DNA of 64,000 nt from Sphingomonas palmae (GTDB lineage Bacteria; Pseudomonadota; Alphaproteobacteria; Sphingomonadales; Sphingomonadaceae): positions 1 to 64,000 of the forward strand of contig NZ_FNZZ01000007.1 in assembly GCF_900109565.1 (NCBI RefSeq), read 5' to 3'. The notes under the pieces are model-generated. The model was not told the DNA's origin and searched no databases. It saw nothing but the letters and a program-made list of their open reading frames with translations. Positions 36,728 through 46,108 of this stretch are shown here, one piece after another. Every line of letters begins with the position of its first letter. Positions within the stretch are counted from its first letter, which is position 1. The position numbers and the translations under genes were made by a program.

Positions 36728-37339
36728 CTGGCCACGCAGATCATCTGGATACCGCCCGCGGCGGCGTTGCTGATCGGCTATCTGCTCGGCTCGATTCCGT
36801 TCGGCGTCATCCTGACGCGTCTGGGCGGCGCGGGCGACCTGCGCCAGGTCGGCTCGGGCAACATCGGCGCGACCAATGTGCTGCGCACCGGGCGCAAGGG
36901 GCTCGCCGCCGCGACGCTGCTCCTCGACATGCTGAAGGGCGTTGCCGCGGTCGGAATCGTCGCCGCGTTGTTTCCCGGTCAGGCAACGCTCGCCGCTGCG
37001 GGTGCGTTCGTCGGCCACTGCTATCCCATCTGGCTCGGGTTCAAGGGCGGCAAGGGCGTCGCGACGCTGATGGGGATCGTCGTCGCGCTCGCCTGGCCGC
37101 TCGGGCTTGTTTACGCGGTCGTATGGCTCGGGCTGCTCGCAGGACTGCGCATCTCCTCGGTCGCGGGCATGGCGGCGGCGGTCAGCGCACCGGTCGCGGC
37201 CGCGATCCTCGGCCCGTTCGACATCGTGCCGCTGCTGCTCGCACTCGCGCTCCTCGTGATCTGGAAACACCGCGCCAACATCTCGCGGCTGCTCGACGGC
37301 ACCGAACCGCGCGTCGGTCGCGCGAAGAACGCCGGCTGA
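36728..37339 (+). CDS. plsY: Glycerol-3-phosphate acyltransferase
   Basis: This inner-membrane enzyme transfers acyl groups from acyl-phosphate to glycerol-3-phosphate, the first step of phospholipid synthesis. Motifs are SGNIGATNVLRTGRKG, GHCYPIWLGFKGGKGVAT and four to five hydrophobic segments. No ATG or GTG precedes the first membrane segment. I propose CTG 36728, seven bases after GGGG (36717-36720), giving 203 residues. TTG 36767 would cut the first membrane segment short. It is followed by dprA after 2 bp. Confidence 0.9.
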   Translation: MATQIIWIPPAAALLIGYLLGSIPFGVILTRLGGAGDLRQVGSGNIGATNVLRTGRKGLAAATLLLDMLKGVAAVGIVAALFPGQATLAAAGAFVGHCYPIWLGFKGGKGVATLMGIVVALAWPLGLVYAVVWLGLLAGLRISSVAGMAAAVSAPVAAAILGPFDIVPLLLALALLVIWKHRANISRLLDGTEPRVGRAKNAG

Positions 37340-37341
37340 GC

Positions 37342-38463
37342 ATGGCCGAGGTCGCGGCGCTGCACAACGCTCCGGCCGCGATCGCTGAGGATGACGCGCT
37401 CGCGCGATTGCGGCTGATCCGTACGCCGTCGATCGGGCCGGTATCGTTCCGCCAGCTGCTCGCGCGCTTCGGCACCGCGGCGGCGGCGATCGAGGCGCTG
37501 CCCAGCCTGGTGCGTCGCGGCGGCGGGCGCGTTCCCGCGGTCACCGACAAACAGGCGGCCGAGCGCGAGATGGCGGCGGTGACGCGGGCCGGCGCGCGCT
37601 ACCTGTTTCTCGGCACGCCCGATTACCCGCCGCTGCTCGCCGAGCTGTCCGACGCGCCCCCGGTGCTGACGATCCGCGGCGATCTGTCGCTCGCTACGCG
37701 CGACACGGTCGCAATGGTCGGCGCTCGCAACGCCTCGGCCGCGTCGTGCCGCTTCGCGCGTGGCCTGGCGCAGGAGATCACGGACGAGGGTGCGGTGGTC
37801 GTCTCCGGCCTCGCACGCGGGATCGACACCGCCGCGCACGAGGGAGCGGGCGCAGCCACGATCGGCGTCATCGCCGGCGGGATCGACGTCGCCTACCCGC
37901 CCGAAAATGCGCGGCTGCAGGCGCGGATCGCCGATGAAGCGCTGCTGGTCGCAGAAATGCCGCCGGGTACCGAGCCGCGCGCGCGCCATTTCCCGCACCG
38001 CAACCGCATCATCGCCGCGCTGTCGCTCGGTACGGTCGTGATCGAAGCCGCGCCGCGCTCGGGCTCGCTCATCACCGCCAGGCTCGCGGGCGAGGCCGGG
38101 CGCGAGGTGATGGCGGTGCCTGGCCATCCGAGCGACCCGCGCGCGCAAGGCTGCAACGGCCTGATCCGCGACGGCGCGGTGCTGATTCAGACCGCCGCCG
38201 ACATCATCGAACAGATCCGCCCGATCGACCTGCGCGCACGAGTCAGGTCACCGCTCACCGGCTGGGGCGCGCCGCCGCCCGAGGACGCGAGCGACGCCGA
38301 TCGCCATCGCGTCACCGACCTGCTCGGCCCGGTGCCGGTCGGCGTCGACGAACTCGTCCGCCAGTCCGCGCTCGCGCCCGCGGTGGTGCAGATGGTGCTG
38401 CTCGAACTCGAACTCGGCGGCCGGCTGGAGCGTCATGCCGCCGGGCGGGTGAGCCTGTGCTGA
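37342..38463 (+). CDS. dprA: DNA-processing protein DprA
   Basis: This 373-residue protein loads RecA onto incoming single-stranded DNA in transformation. The Rossmann-like core contains MVGARNASAASCRFARGL, VVSGLARGIDTAAHEGA and PHRNRIIAALSLGTVVIEA. The N-terminal SAM-like domain starts LRLIRTPSIGPVSFRQLL. The C-terminal winged-helix DML1 domain is at about 310-373. The start ATG 37342 is two bases after the plsY stop. The plsY-dprA order is common in this group. Confidence 0.95.
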   Translation: MAEVAALHNAPAAIAEDDALARLRLIRTPSIGPVSFRQLLARFGTAAAAIEALPSLVRRGGGRVPAVTDKQAAEREMAAVTRAGARYLFLGTPDYPPLLAELSDAPPVLTIRGDLSLATRDTVAMVGARNASAASCRFARGLAQEITDEGAVVVSGLARGIDTAAHEGAGAATIGVIAGGIDVAYPPENARLQARIADEALLVAEMPPGTEPRARHFPHRNRIIAALSLGTVVIEAAPRSGSLITARLAGEAGREVMAVPGHPSDPRAQGCNGLIRDGAVLIQTAADIIEQIRPIDLRARVRSPLTGWGAPPPEDASDADRHRVTDLLGPVPVGVDELVRQSALAPAVVQMVLLELELGGRLERHAAGRVSLC

Positions 38464-38807
38464 GCGCACGTGCACCCTCGCGGCGCTGGGTGCGCTGGTG
38501 GTTCCGGGCAGCGGCGATCTACGGCACAGCGGCGCTGGTCGCCAGCCTCGCCGCACCGGGCGCGGCGACGCTGACCGGGCTCGCCTTCACGCTGACCGCG
38601 CTCGCGTTCCAGCTCGTCTTCTGGCTGATCGGCGGCGATCCCGTGCGCTATCGGCCGATGATGCTCGCGGGCGTCGCAGAGAAGCTTGCCTTCGGCGTCC
38701 CCGCGCTCGTCCTCGCCCCCGGATCGACCACTGCCATGTTCGGCGTAGTCGACCTGATCCTCGGCGCGGGCTTCCTGCTAGCGTGGTTCGCGATCAAGCG
38801 CGGCTAG
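38457..38807 (+). CDS. Small membrane protein of unknown function
   Basis: This 116-residue protein starts with GTG 38457, overlapping the dprA end by 7 bp. Three or four hydrophobic segments alternate with short charged loops (YGTAALVASLAAP; LTGLAFTLTALAFQLVFWLI; VDLILGAGFLLAWFAI). No recognised motif is present. It is likely cotranscribed with plsY-dprA. Its end overlaps the convergent downstream gene by 4 bp. Confidence 0.7.
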   Translation: MLSARAPSRRWVRWWFRAAAIYGTAALVASLAAPGAATLTGLAFTLTALAFQLVFWLIGGDPVRYRPMMLAGVAEKLAFGVPALVLAPGSTTAMFGVVDLILGAGFLLAWFAIKRG

Positions 38808-39490
38808 AGGGGGGCGCCGATCACGCGCGAGCGGGCAGCACAGCGTCCCGCGACATCGCCAGCGTTGCAGAGCGTTAGGTCGGAGATGACGCGGTCGGCC
38901 CATTCCACGTCGGCGCGGGTTGCCTCGCCGCGGACCATCGCCGTGACCGAGTGAATGGCCTCCTGCGCAACGATCACCCGTACGTAGGTGAGCATCGGAT
39001 CGTGCGTGATCGCCTCCCGCGGACAACGCACCCTTAGCGTCGCGGCGGCAAACTGATCGCTCGGATCGGCACGCGTCACCTTTACGGTGGCGCCGGAACA
39101 CGACGATTGTATCGCGCTTCCGCTGATGGCTGCCACCAAGCTGGCCAGAGCGGGTGCGTCAGCGCGTATCTTCTCGCTGGTGCCCGGGTAGAAGAGCTGA
39201 CGCGTGAGCGCGACCGCGCGCGTCCATTTCTCGGCCGGCTCATCACTCCGGCGGTATTCGGATAGCTGGCCCCCCGGACGAGCTGTTGTTTCATGAAGAA
39301 CGAACCTCGCATCCGCCCGCGGCAGCACGATCTCACCCGCCGCAACGGTCGGCACCGCCGGCGCTGCCCCCATCAACGCCGCTGCCGCCGCGATCCACAT
39401 CCCTGCCGCCATGCCGCGGCCATGCGCGCAACCTTCACGCCCCGCAATCCCGCTTGACGCCGCCGCCTTCACCTCTCCACCCTCGCGCAT
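38804..39490 (-). CDS. Unknown exported protein
   Basis: This is a 228-residue protein. AGGGAG ten bases upstream supports ATG 39490, but that leaves about 28 residues before the hydrophobic core (MWIAAAAALMGAAPAVPTVA). ATG 39412 would give a standard signal peptide but lacks a ribosome site. The mature part has three or four cysteines (SSCSG, RVRCPRE, TLCNAGD, AGRCAA) that could pair in the periplasm. No family is recognised. It is convergent with the small membrane protein gene and divergent from topA over 28 bp. Confidence 0.7.
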   Translation of the reverse strand: MREGGEVKAAASSGIAGREGCAHGRGMAAGMWIAAAAALMGAAPAVPTVAAGEIVLPRADARFVLHETTARPGGQLSEYRRSDEPAEKWTRAVALTRQLFYPGTSEKIRADAPALASLVAAISGSAIQSSCSGATVKVTRADPSDQFAAATLRVRCPREAITHDPMLTYVRVIVAQEAIHSVTAMVRGEATRADVEWADRVISDLTLCNAGDVAGRCAARSRVIGAPL

Positions 39491-39518
39491 ACGTGTGAAG
39501 CTCCCTAGTTAGGCCCCA

Positions 39519-42113
39519 ATGCAACTCGTCATCGTCGAATCGCCTGCCAAGGCGAAGACCATCGAAAAGTACCTCGGCTCCGATTATCGCGTCCTCGCGA
39601 GCTACGGCCACGTCCGCGACCTGCCGCCCAAGGACGGGTCGGTGAACCCCGACGACGGTTTCGCGATGGAGTGGGAAAACTACGCCGACAAGGCCAAGCA
39701 GCTCAAAGCAATCGCCGATCTGGCGAAGGGCGCCGACCGGCTGATCCTAGCGACCGACCCCGACCGCGAGGGCGAGGCGATCAGCTGGCACGTGCAGGAA
39801 GTGCTCGCCAAGCGCCGCGCTTTGCCCAAGGCGGTCGAGCGCGTTACCTTCAACGCCATCACCAAACAGGCGGTGACCGACGCGATGAAGGCGCCGCGCG
39901 CGCTCGATACCGACCTGATCGACGCCTATCGCGCGCGCCGCGCGCTCGATTATCTCGTCGGCTTCACGCTCTCCCCCGTCCTGTGGCGCAAGCTGCCGGG
40001 TGCGAAGTCCGCGGGCCGCGTCCAGTCGGTCGCGCTGCGGCTGATCGTCGAGCGCGAGCGCGAGATCGAGACCTTCGTCGCGCAGGAGTACTGGTCGGTT
40101 ACCGCCGCGCTGGAGCATGACGGCACGCCCTTCACCGCGCGGCTGTCGCAGTGGGAAGGGAAGAAGCTCGACCGCCTGTCGATCGGTAACGAGAGCGACG
40201 CCATGCGCGCCAAGGCCGATGTCGAGGCGGGCCGCTTCACCGTGCAGTCGGTTGAGACGCGCCCGGCGACACGCAACCCGCCGCCGCCCTTCACCACCTC
40301 GACGCTGCAGCAGGAGGCGGCGCGCAAGCTCGGTTTCTCCGCCGATCACACGATGCGGATCGCGCAGCAGCTCTACGAGGACGGCGCGATCACCTACATG
40401 CGTACCGACGGCGTGCAGATGGACGGCAGCGCGATCTCGGCCGCGCGCGGCGCGATCGCCAACCGCTACGACGGCAGCTACGTCCCCGACAAGCCGCGGC
40501 AGTATCAGGCCAAGGCCAAGAACGCGCAGGAAGCGCACGAGGCGATCCGCCCGACCGATTTCGGCAAGGACCGCGTCGGCTCGGGCGACCACGCGCGCCT
40601 GTACGACCTGGTGTGGAAGCGCGCGCTCGCCAGCCAGATGGCCTCGGCGCGGATGGAGCGCACCACGATCGAGTTCGCCGACGGCACCGGGCGCCATGTG
40701 CTGCGCGCCACCGGCCAGGTCGTGCTCTTCCCCGGCTATCTCGCGCTCTACGAAGAGGGTCAGGACGACAGCCAGGACGAGGATGCGCGTCGCCTGCCGC
40801 GGATGCGCGAGGGCGACGCGCCCGCGAAGAAGGGCGTCGAGGCCGAGCAGCATTTCACCCAGCCGCTGCCGCGCTACTCGGAGGCGAGTCTCGTCAAGCG
40901 GATGGAGGAGCTCGGCATCGGCCGACCCTCCACCTACGCGTCGATCATCAAGACGCTGAAGGACCGCGCCTATGTCCGGGTCGAGAAGAACCGCTTCTTC
41001 GCCGAGGAGAGCGGCCGGCTGGTGACCGCGTTCCTCGAACGCTTCTTCCCGCGCTACGTCGGCTATGACTACACCGCCGAACTCGAGGAGGAGCTCGACG
41101 ACGTGTCGGGGGGTCGCGCGCAGTGGCAGGCGGTGCTCGAAAGCTTCTGGCGCGATTTCAAGCCGCGCACTGCGGAGGTGATGGAGCAAAAACCGTCGGA
41201 GGTGACCGCCGCGCTCGACACCTTCCTCGCGCCCTATCTCTTCCCCGACAAGGCCGACGGCAGCGACCCCCGCGCCTGCCCGGCGTGCCAGGCGGGCAGC
41301 CTCGCGCTGCGCGGCGGGCGCTTCGGCGCCTTCATCGCCTGCTCGAACTATCCCGAATGCAAATACACCCGCCGCTTCGCGCAAGGGGGGGATGCGGCGG
41401 AGTCGACCGGACCCGAAATGCTCGGCAAGGATCCCGAGACGGGGCTGGAGGTCGAGCGCAAGTCGGGTCGCTTTGGCCCGTACATCCAGCTCGGCGAAGG
41501 CAAGGACGCGAAACGCGCCTCGATCCCGAAGGACATCGGCGAACTCGATCTGGAGATGGCGCTCAAACTGCTTAGCCTGCCGCGCACAATCGGCCAGCAC
41601 CCGGAGACGGGTCAGGACATCACCGCCGCGATCGGCCGCTACGGGCCATATCTGGCGCACGCCGGCAAATATGCGCGACTCACCTCGACTGCCGACGTGT
41701 TCGAAACGGGGATGAACGCGGCGGTGGTGAAGCTCGCCGAGGCGGCAGCGGGCGGCGGGCGGCCGCAGCGCGGGGCGGCGCGCGAGCCATTGAAGGTACT
41801 GGGCGCGCACCCGCGCACCGAAGCGGAGCTGAAGCTGATGGAAGGCCGCTACGGCCCCTACGTCACCGACGGCACCACCAACGCGACACTGCCGAAGACG
41901 ATCACGCCCGAGCAGCTGACGCTCGAGGAGGCCGCACAACTGATCGACGCACGCGCCGCGATGGCGCCGGCGGGCAAGAAGAAGGCGCCGGCGAAGAAGA
42001 AGACGGCGGCGAAGGCCGACGGCGACAAGCCCGCGGCAAAGACAGCCGCGAAGAAACCAGCCGCGAAGAAGGCGCCTGCAAAGAAGCCCGCGGCGAAGAA
42101 AGCGACCGCCTGA
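39519..42113 (+). CDS. topA: DNA topoisomerase I
   Basis: This 864-residue type IA enzyme relaxes negative supercoils. The TOPRIM domain opens with VIVESPAKAKTIEKYLG and has DPDREGEAISWH. The active tyrosine is in ITYMRTDGVQM. Zinc-finger-type repeats follow (CPACQAGS with CSNYPECKYTRR near 590, then cysteine-less copies GRYGPYL and GRYGPYVTDG). The last 45 residues are a Lys/Ala-rich tail (repeats of AKKPAAKKAPAKK), common in alphaproteobacterial TopA and likely DNA-binding. A perfect 10-bp hairpin follows. Confidence 0.96.
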   Translation: MQLVIVESPAKAKTIEKYLGSDYRVLASYGHVRDLPPKDGSVNPDDGFAMEWENYADKAKQLKAIADLAKGADRLILATDPDREGEAISWHVQEVLAKRRALPKAVERVTFNAITKQAVTDAMKAPRALDTDLIDAYRARRALDYLVGFTLSPVLWRKLPGAKSAGRVQSVALRLIVEREREIETFVAQEYWSVTAALEHDGTPFTARLSQWEGKKLDRLSIGNESDAMRAKADVEAGRFTVQSVETRPATRNPPPPFTTSTLQQEAARKLGFSADHTMRIAQQLYEDGAITYMRTDGVQMDGSAISAARGAIANRYDGSYVPDKPRQYQAKAKNAQEAHEAIRPTDFGKDRVGSGDHARLYDLVWKRALASQMASARMERTTIEFADGTGRHVLRATGQVVLFPGYLALYEEGQDDSQDEDARRLPRMREGDAPAKKGVEAEQHFTQPLPRYSEASLVKRMEELGIGRPSTYASIIKTLKDRAYVRVEKNRFFAEESGRLVTAFLERFFPRYVGYDYTAELEEELDDVSGGRAQWQAVLESFWRDFKPRTAEVMEQKPSEVTAALDTFLAPYLFPDKADGSDPRACPACQAGSLALRGGRFGAFIACSNYPECKYTRRFAQGGDAAESTGPEMLGKDPETGLEVERKSGRFGPYIQLGEGKDAKRASIPKDIGELDLEMALKLLSLPRTIGQHPETGQDITAAIGRYGPYLAHAGKYARLTSTADVFETGMNAAVVKLAEAAAGGGRPQRGAAREPLKVLGAHPRTEAELKLMEGRYGPYVTDGTTNATLPKTITPEQLTLEEAAQLIDARAAMAPAGKKKAPAKKKTAAKADGDKPAAKTAAKKPAAKKAPAKKPAAKKATA

Positions 42114-42120
42114 TCGAACG

Positions 42121-42143
42121 GGTGTCGGGTCCTACCCGACACC
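42121..42143 (+). terminator. Perfect 10-bp hairpin after topA
   Basis: GGTGTCGGGT (42121-42130), loop CCT and ACCCGACACC (42134-42143) lie 8 bp after the topA stop. The stem is strong but no T-run follows. Confidence 0.6.
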
Positions 42144-42187
42144 TGCCCCGTACGCGCACGCTCAGCGTGCCGCCCGGTGACCGGCGT

Positions 42188-42481
42188 TTACGCCGCGCGG
42201 CGGTTTAGCAGACCGATCACGTCGCGTGCGGCGCGCTGAGCGGTCGCGATCTCGCGCGCGGTCATGTCCTCGGATACTTCGGCACGTGCCGCAGGGGCGG
42301 CGTCATGCCCCCAGGCGGCGGCGAGGTTGAGCCACTTGTGCGCCTCGATCAGGTCGAGGCCTGCGCCCGACGTGCCGGTCGAGTAGGCGATACCCAGGTC
42401 ATAGGCAGCGCTCGCATCGCCGGCACGTGCCTTGGCGATCCGGCGGTCGAGCAGTAACGGCGTACTGGAAACTACGGTCAT
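42188..42481 (-). CDS. Small Sel1-repeat-like protein
   Basis: This 97-residue protein contains one Sel1/TPR-like repeat: ASAAYDLGIAYSTGTSG, then EAHKWLNLAAAWGHDAA. Sel1 repeats are protein-interaction modules. No signal peptide is present. The C-terminus is a single helix (AQRAARDVIGLLNRRAA). It is probably monocistronic; its partner is unknown. Confidence 0.8.
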   Translation of the reverse strand: MTVVSSTPLLLDRRIAKARAGDASAAYDLGIAYSTGTSGAGLDLIEAHKWLNLAAAWGHDAAPAARAEVSEDMTAREIATAQRAARDVIGLLNRRAA

Positions 42482-42569
42482 CGGTTTGCCCCCGATTACA
42501 GCGTGAATGCTGACCGCAGGCTATGACCCGATTCGGCTCACCAAATGGTTAACGCCGCGGCGACCTTCT

Positions 42570-43415
42570 TCACCCCGCCGGATCGACCGCCAGATTGTCG
42601 ATCAACCGCGTCGCGCCCAGCCGTGCCGCCGCCAGCAGCTGCCGCCGCCGCGTCGCGTCCGCCTGCGGCTGGAGCGTCTCCGCGTCCACCAGCGAGACGT
42701 AATCGACCTCGAACCCGGCATTCGCCAGGTATGTGGTCGCATCCGCCAGCGCCTTCTCGACCGGCGTACCGGCCGCGATCGCGCGCGCCGCGATCCCCAG
42801 CGCGCGCGGGAGCGCCACCGCCTTCGCGCGCTCCTCGTCGTCGAGATAGACGTTGCGGCTCGACAGCGCGAGCCCGTCGTCCTCGCGCTGCGTCGGCACG
42901 CCCGTCACCTCGATGTCGAAATCCAAGTCGGCGACCATGCGGCGGATGACCGCGAGCTGCTGGAAGTCCTTCTCACCGAAATAGGCACGGGTCGGCTGCA
43001 CCTGGTTGAACAGCTTGGCGACGACGGTTGCAACCCCGTCGAAGTGACCCGGGCGCGCCGCACCGTCGAGCCCCTCGCTCACCCCGGCGACCGAGATGTT
43101 GGTCGAAAACCCTTCTGGGTACATGACCTCTACCGGGGGTAGCCACAGCAGGTCGCAGCCCGCCTCGGTCAGCATTGCGATGTCGCCGGTTTCCTTGCGC
43201 GGATAGCGCGACAGGTCCTCGTTGGCGCCGAACTGCTTCGGATTGACGAAGATCGACGCGACCACGCACGTCCCCGGCCGCCGCGCCGCCTCGACCAGCG
43301 CGATATGCCCGGCGTGGAGCGCCCCCATCGTCGGCACCAGCGCGATCTCGCGTCCGGCCGCGCGCGCAGCCGCGACCTGTTCGCGCAATCCCGCGAGTTC
43401 CCGAAACACTTCCAC
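42570..43415 (-). CDS. panC: Pantothenate synthetase
   Basis: This 281-residue enzyme joins pantoate and beta-alanine with ATP in coenzyme A synthesis. The nucleotidyl-transferase HIGH-type motif is TMGALHAGHIALVEAA. FVNPKQFGANEDLSRYPR, YFGEKDFQQLAVIRRMV and LSSRNVYL follow, all in the usual order. The C-terminal dimerisation region is complete. It is divergent from mipZ over 74 bp. Confidence 0.96.
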   Translation of the reverse strand: MEVFRELAGLREQVAAARAAGREIALVPTMGALHAGHIALVEAARRPGTCVVASIFVNPKQFGANEDLSRYPRKETGDIAMLTEAGCDLLWLPPVEVMYPEGFSTNISVAGVSEGLDGAARPGHFDGVATVVAKLFNQVQPTRAYFGEKDFQQLAVIRRMVADLDFDIEVTGVPTQREDDGLALSSRNVYLDDEERAKAVALPRALGIAARAIAAGTPVEKALADATTYLANAGFEVDYVSLVDAETLQPQADATRRRQLLAAARLGATRLIDNLAVDPAG

Positions 43416-43489
43416 GTCTTACCCCTCGTATCCCTGCGCCGCGGCTTCTATGATGGCGTCAAACAGCAATCAATCAGGGAAGTCGCGCG

Positions 43490-44383
43490 TTGTCTGACCA
43501 GACCGAGACGCACATCACCGCTCCGGCAACGGAGCCCGCCGCGGAGGCGCCCTCCGCCGCCGGCGCGAAACTCGCGAGCCAGCCGCACGCCGGCCCGCAC
43601 GTCATCGTCTACGCCAACGAAAAGGGCGGCACGGGCAAGTCGACCACCGCCGTCCACACCGCGGTCGCGCTCGCCACACGCGGCGCGCGCGTCGCGTGCA
43701 TCGACCTCGACCACCGCCAGCGCACGCTCGGGCGCTACCTCGATAACCGCGCCGCGACGGTGGAGCGCACCGGACAGCCGCTGCCGATCCCCGATCACGC
43801 GACCGGCGACGGGCAGGCCGACGGAAATTTCGAGGATTTGTTCGCGCGCTTCAGCGACGGCTACGACTTCCTCGTGATCGACACGCCCGGCCGCGACGAT
43901 CCATGCGCGCGCACCGCCGCGGCGCTCGCCAACACGCTGGTCACGCCGATGAACGACAGTTTCGTCGACTTCGACCTGATCGGGCAGGTCGATGCCGAGA
44001 CGTTCAAGGTGAAGCGCCCCAGCTTCTACTCCGAGCTGATCTGGGACGTACGCAAGGCGCGTGCGAAGGCGGACGGGACAACGATCGACTGGGTCGTGCT
44101 GCGCAACCGTCTCGCCTACGTCGACGCGCGCAACATGCGCCGCGTGTCGGAGGCGCTCGACCAGCTTTCGCGCCGCGTCGGCTTCCGCATCATTCCGGGT
44201 TTGGGCGAGCGCGTGATCTACCGCGAACTGTTCCCCGCCGGGCTGACGCTACTCGACAACAAGTCGTTCGGCGGCATGGGGTTGAGCCATGTCGCCGCGC
44301 GGCAGGAACTGCGCGAGATGATGGCGGGCTTCGCACTGCCCGACGTGGCCCAAGGCACGCCCGCGTCGAGCGCGGCTGCATGA
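43490..44383 (+). CDS. mipZ: MipZ-type ParA ATPase, division-site positioning
   Basis: This 297-residue ParA-family ATPase in alphaproteobacteria binds ParB near the origin and inhibits FtsZ away from midcell. The deviant Walker A is YANEKGGTGKSTTAVH at about residues 41-56, and Walker B is FLVIDTPGRDDP. A 35-residue Ala/Pro-rich N-terminus precedes it. The start TTG 43490 follows GGGAAG. FtsZ positioning is family knowledge. The downstream DnaJ-like gene overlaps its stop (ATGA). Confidence 0.92.
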   Translation: MSDQTETHITAPATEPAAEAPSAAGAKLASQPHAGPHVIVYANEKGGTGKSTTAVHTAVALATRGARVACIDLDHRQRTLGRYLDNRAATVERTGQPLPIPDHATGDGQADGNFEDLFARFSDGYDFLVIDTPGRDDPCARTAAALANTLVTPMNDSFVDFDLIGQVDAETFKVKRPSFYSELIWDVRKARAKADGTTIDWVVLRNRLAYVDARNMRRVSEALDQLSRRVGFRIIPGLGERVIYRELFPAGLTLLDNKSFGGMGLSHVAARQELREMMAGFALPDVAQGTPASSAAA

Positions 44384-44640
44384 AGCTGATCGTCGCCGCG
44401 CTGGCGATCTGGCTGGTGTGGTGGTTCCTGAAAAAGCCGCCGCAGCGCCGGCCCGGTGCGGTCGCGAACGCGCGCCGAACGCTGGGTGTGTCCTCGGACG
44501 CCGATGCGGAGGCGATCCGCACCGCGCATCGCCGGCTGATTGCGGAACTGCACCCCGATCGCGGCGGCTCCGCGGAGGAGGCGCGCCGCGTCAACGCCGC
44601 ACGCGACCTGTTGCTCGCGCGGGTGACCACGCCCAACTGA
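44380..44640 (+). CDS. Membrane-anchored J-domain protein
   Basis: This is an 86-residue protein. An N-terminal membrane segment (LIVAALAIWLVWWFLKK) is followed by a compact J domain (about 28-84) with the HPD motif in LIAELHPDRGGSAEEA. It resembles small J proteins that stimulate DnaK at the membrane. ATG 44380 overlaps the mipZ stop by 4 bp, so the two are translated together. Confidence 0.9.
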   Translation: MKLIVAALAIWLVWWFLKKPPQRRPGAVANARRTLGVSSDADAEAIRTAHRRLIAELHPDRGGSAEEARRVNAARDLLLARVTTPN

Positions 44641-44731
44641 TCGATCGATCCACGTCGGGTAGCGCGAATTTCTTCCAAGTCGGCAGAGCGGCGTTGGCGT
44701 CTGGTGAACGTCATCTTATGCGCGGCCCCTG

Positions 44732-46102
44732 ATGACGCATCGGTTCCACCCCTCGATCCTGCGCGACTATGACATACGCGGCACAGTCGGCGAGACGCTG
44801 TTCGAGCGCGACGCTTATGCATTCGGCCGCAGCTTCGCGACGCGCGTGCGCCGTTCCGGTGGTCGCCGCGTCGCGGTCGGGCGCGACGGGCGCGTGTCGT
44901 CGCCGATGCTCAAGGCCGCGCTGGTCGCGGGCCTGACCGACAGCGGCGTCGACGTGGTGCGGGTCGGCCTCGGCCCCTCCCCGATGCTCTATTTCGCCGA
45001 GGCTACGCTGGCGGTCGACGCCGGCGTACAGGTAACCGGCAGTCACAATCCCGGGGGCGACAACGGGTTCAAGCTCGTCCTCGCGCACGACAGCTTCTTC
45101 GGCGACGACGTGCGTGACCTCGCGAGGCTGGCGGAGAGCGGTGACTGGGAGGAGGGCGCAGGCACGGTCACCGACGCCGCCGTGATGGAGGATTACGTCG
45201 CGCGCCTGCTCGCCGGACACACGGGCGGTACGTTCCGCATCGGCTGGGACGCCGGCAACGGCGCCGCCGGTCCAGCGATCAAGCGGCTGACGAAGGCGCT
45301 GCCCGGCGAGCACCACCTGCTCTACACCGAGGTCGACGGCGCGTTTCCCCACCATCATCCCGACCCGACGATCCCCGCCAATCTCGCCGATCTGATCGCG
45401 CTGGTCCGCCGCGAGCGGCTCGACATCGGCTTCGCCTTCGACGGTGACGGCGACCGCATCGGCGCGGTCGACTCGCGCGGCCGAATCGTCTGGGGCGACC
45501 AGATCCTCGCGCTCCTCGCCGAACCGCTGCTGCTTGAGCTACCCGGCGCGGCGATCGTGGCCGACGTGAAGTCGAGCGACGCGCTGTTCGACCGCGTCCG
45601 CGCGCTCGGCGGGCGCGCGGTGATGGCGAAATCGGGCCACAGCCAGATCAAGGCGCGAATGAAGGCCGAGGGCGCCGCAATCGGGGCCGAACTGTCGGGG
45701 CACATCTTCTTCGCGCATGGTTATTACGGGTTCGACGACGCGCTCTACGCCGCGGTCCGGTTGATCGGCGCGATACATCAGTCGGGCATGTCGCTCGCCG
45801 AACTGATCGATCGCCTGCCCGCCACGCACGCCTCGCCCGAGTTGCGCATCGCGGTGCCAGAGGACCGACGCCTCGCCATCGTCGAGGAGGTCCGCGCGCG
45901 TATCGTCGCTTCCGGGGCGCGGGTCGACGAGACCGATGGTCTGCGCGTCTCGACCCCGGATGGCTGGTGGCTGCTGCGCGCGTCGAACACGCAGGCGGCG
46001 ATCACGCTGCGTGCGGAGGCGACGGACGAGACCGGGCTCCAGCGATTGCTCGACACGATCGATCGCCAGCTGGCGCTCAGCGGCGTGTCGCGCGCCGCCT
46101 GA
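44732..46102 (+). CDS. Phosphomannomutase/phosphoglucomutase
   Basis: This 456-residue alpha-D-phosphohexomutase interconverts mannose- or glucose-6-phosphate and the 1-phosphates for polysaccharide synthesis. The phosphoserine is in VTGSHNPGGDNG, the metal loop is FDGDGDRIGAVD, the sugar-specificity loop is GAELSGHIFF, and the C-terminal phosphate-binding site is LLRASNTQAAITLRAEA. The N-terminus RDYDIRGTVGETL is typical. PgmG-like enzymes of sphingomonads make gellan-type precursors, so dual specificity is likely. Confidence 0.94.
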   Translation: MTHRFHPSILRDYDIRGTVGETLFERDAYAFGRSFATRVRRSGGRRVAVGRDGRVSSPMLKAALVAGLTDSGVDVVRVGLGPSPMLYFAEATLAVDAGVQVTGSHNPGGDNGFKLVLAHDSFFGDDVRDLARLAESGDWEEGAGTVTDAAVMEDYVARLLAGHTGGTFRIGWDAGNGAAGPAIKRLTKALPGEHHLLYTEVDGAFPHHHPDPTIPANLADLIALVRRERLDIGFAFDGDGDRIGAVDSRGRIVWGDQILALLAEPLLLELPGAAIVADVKSSDALFDRVRALGGRAVMAKSGHSQIKARMKAEGAAIGAELSGHIFFAHGYYGFDDALYAAVRLIGAIHQSGMSLAELIDRLPATHASPELRIAVPEDRRLAIVEEVRARIVASGARVDETDGLRVSTPDGWWLLRASNTQAAITLRAEATDETGLQRLLDTIDRQLALSGVSRAA

Positions 46103-46108
46103 GCGCGC

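Noticed and set aside
39747..41939. 730-codon open frame antisense to topA
   Set aside because: It is a high-GC shadow of a clearly recognised gene; its translation is rich in Arg, Gly and His with no family motif.
41959..42110. Repetitive AAG/GCG-rich DNA at the end of topA
   Set aside because: It encodes the usual Lys/Ala-rich tail of topoisomerase I; not a separate repeat element.
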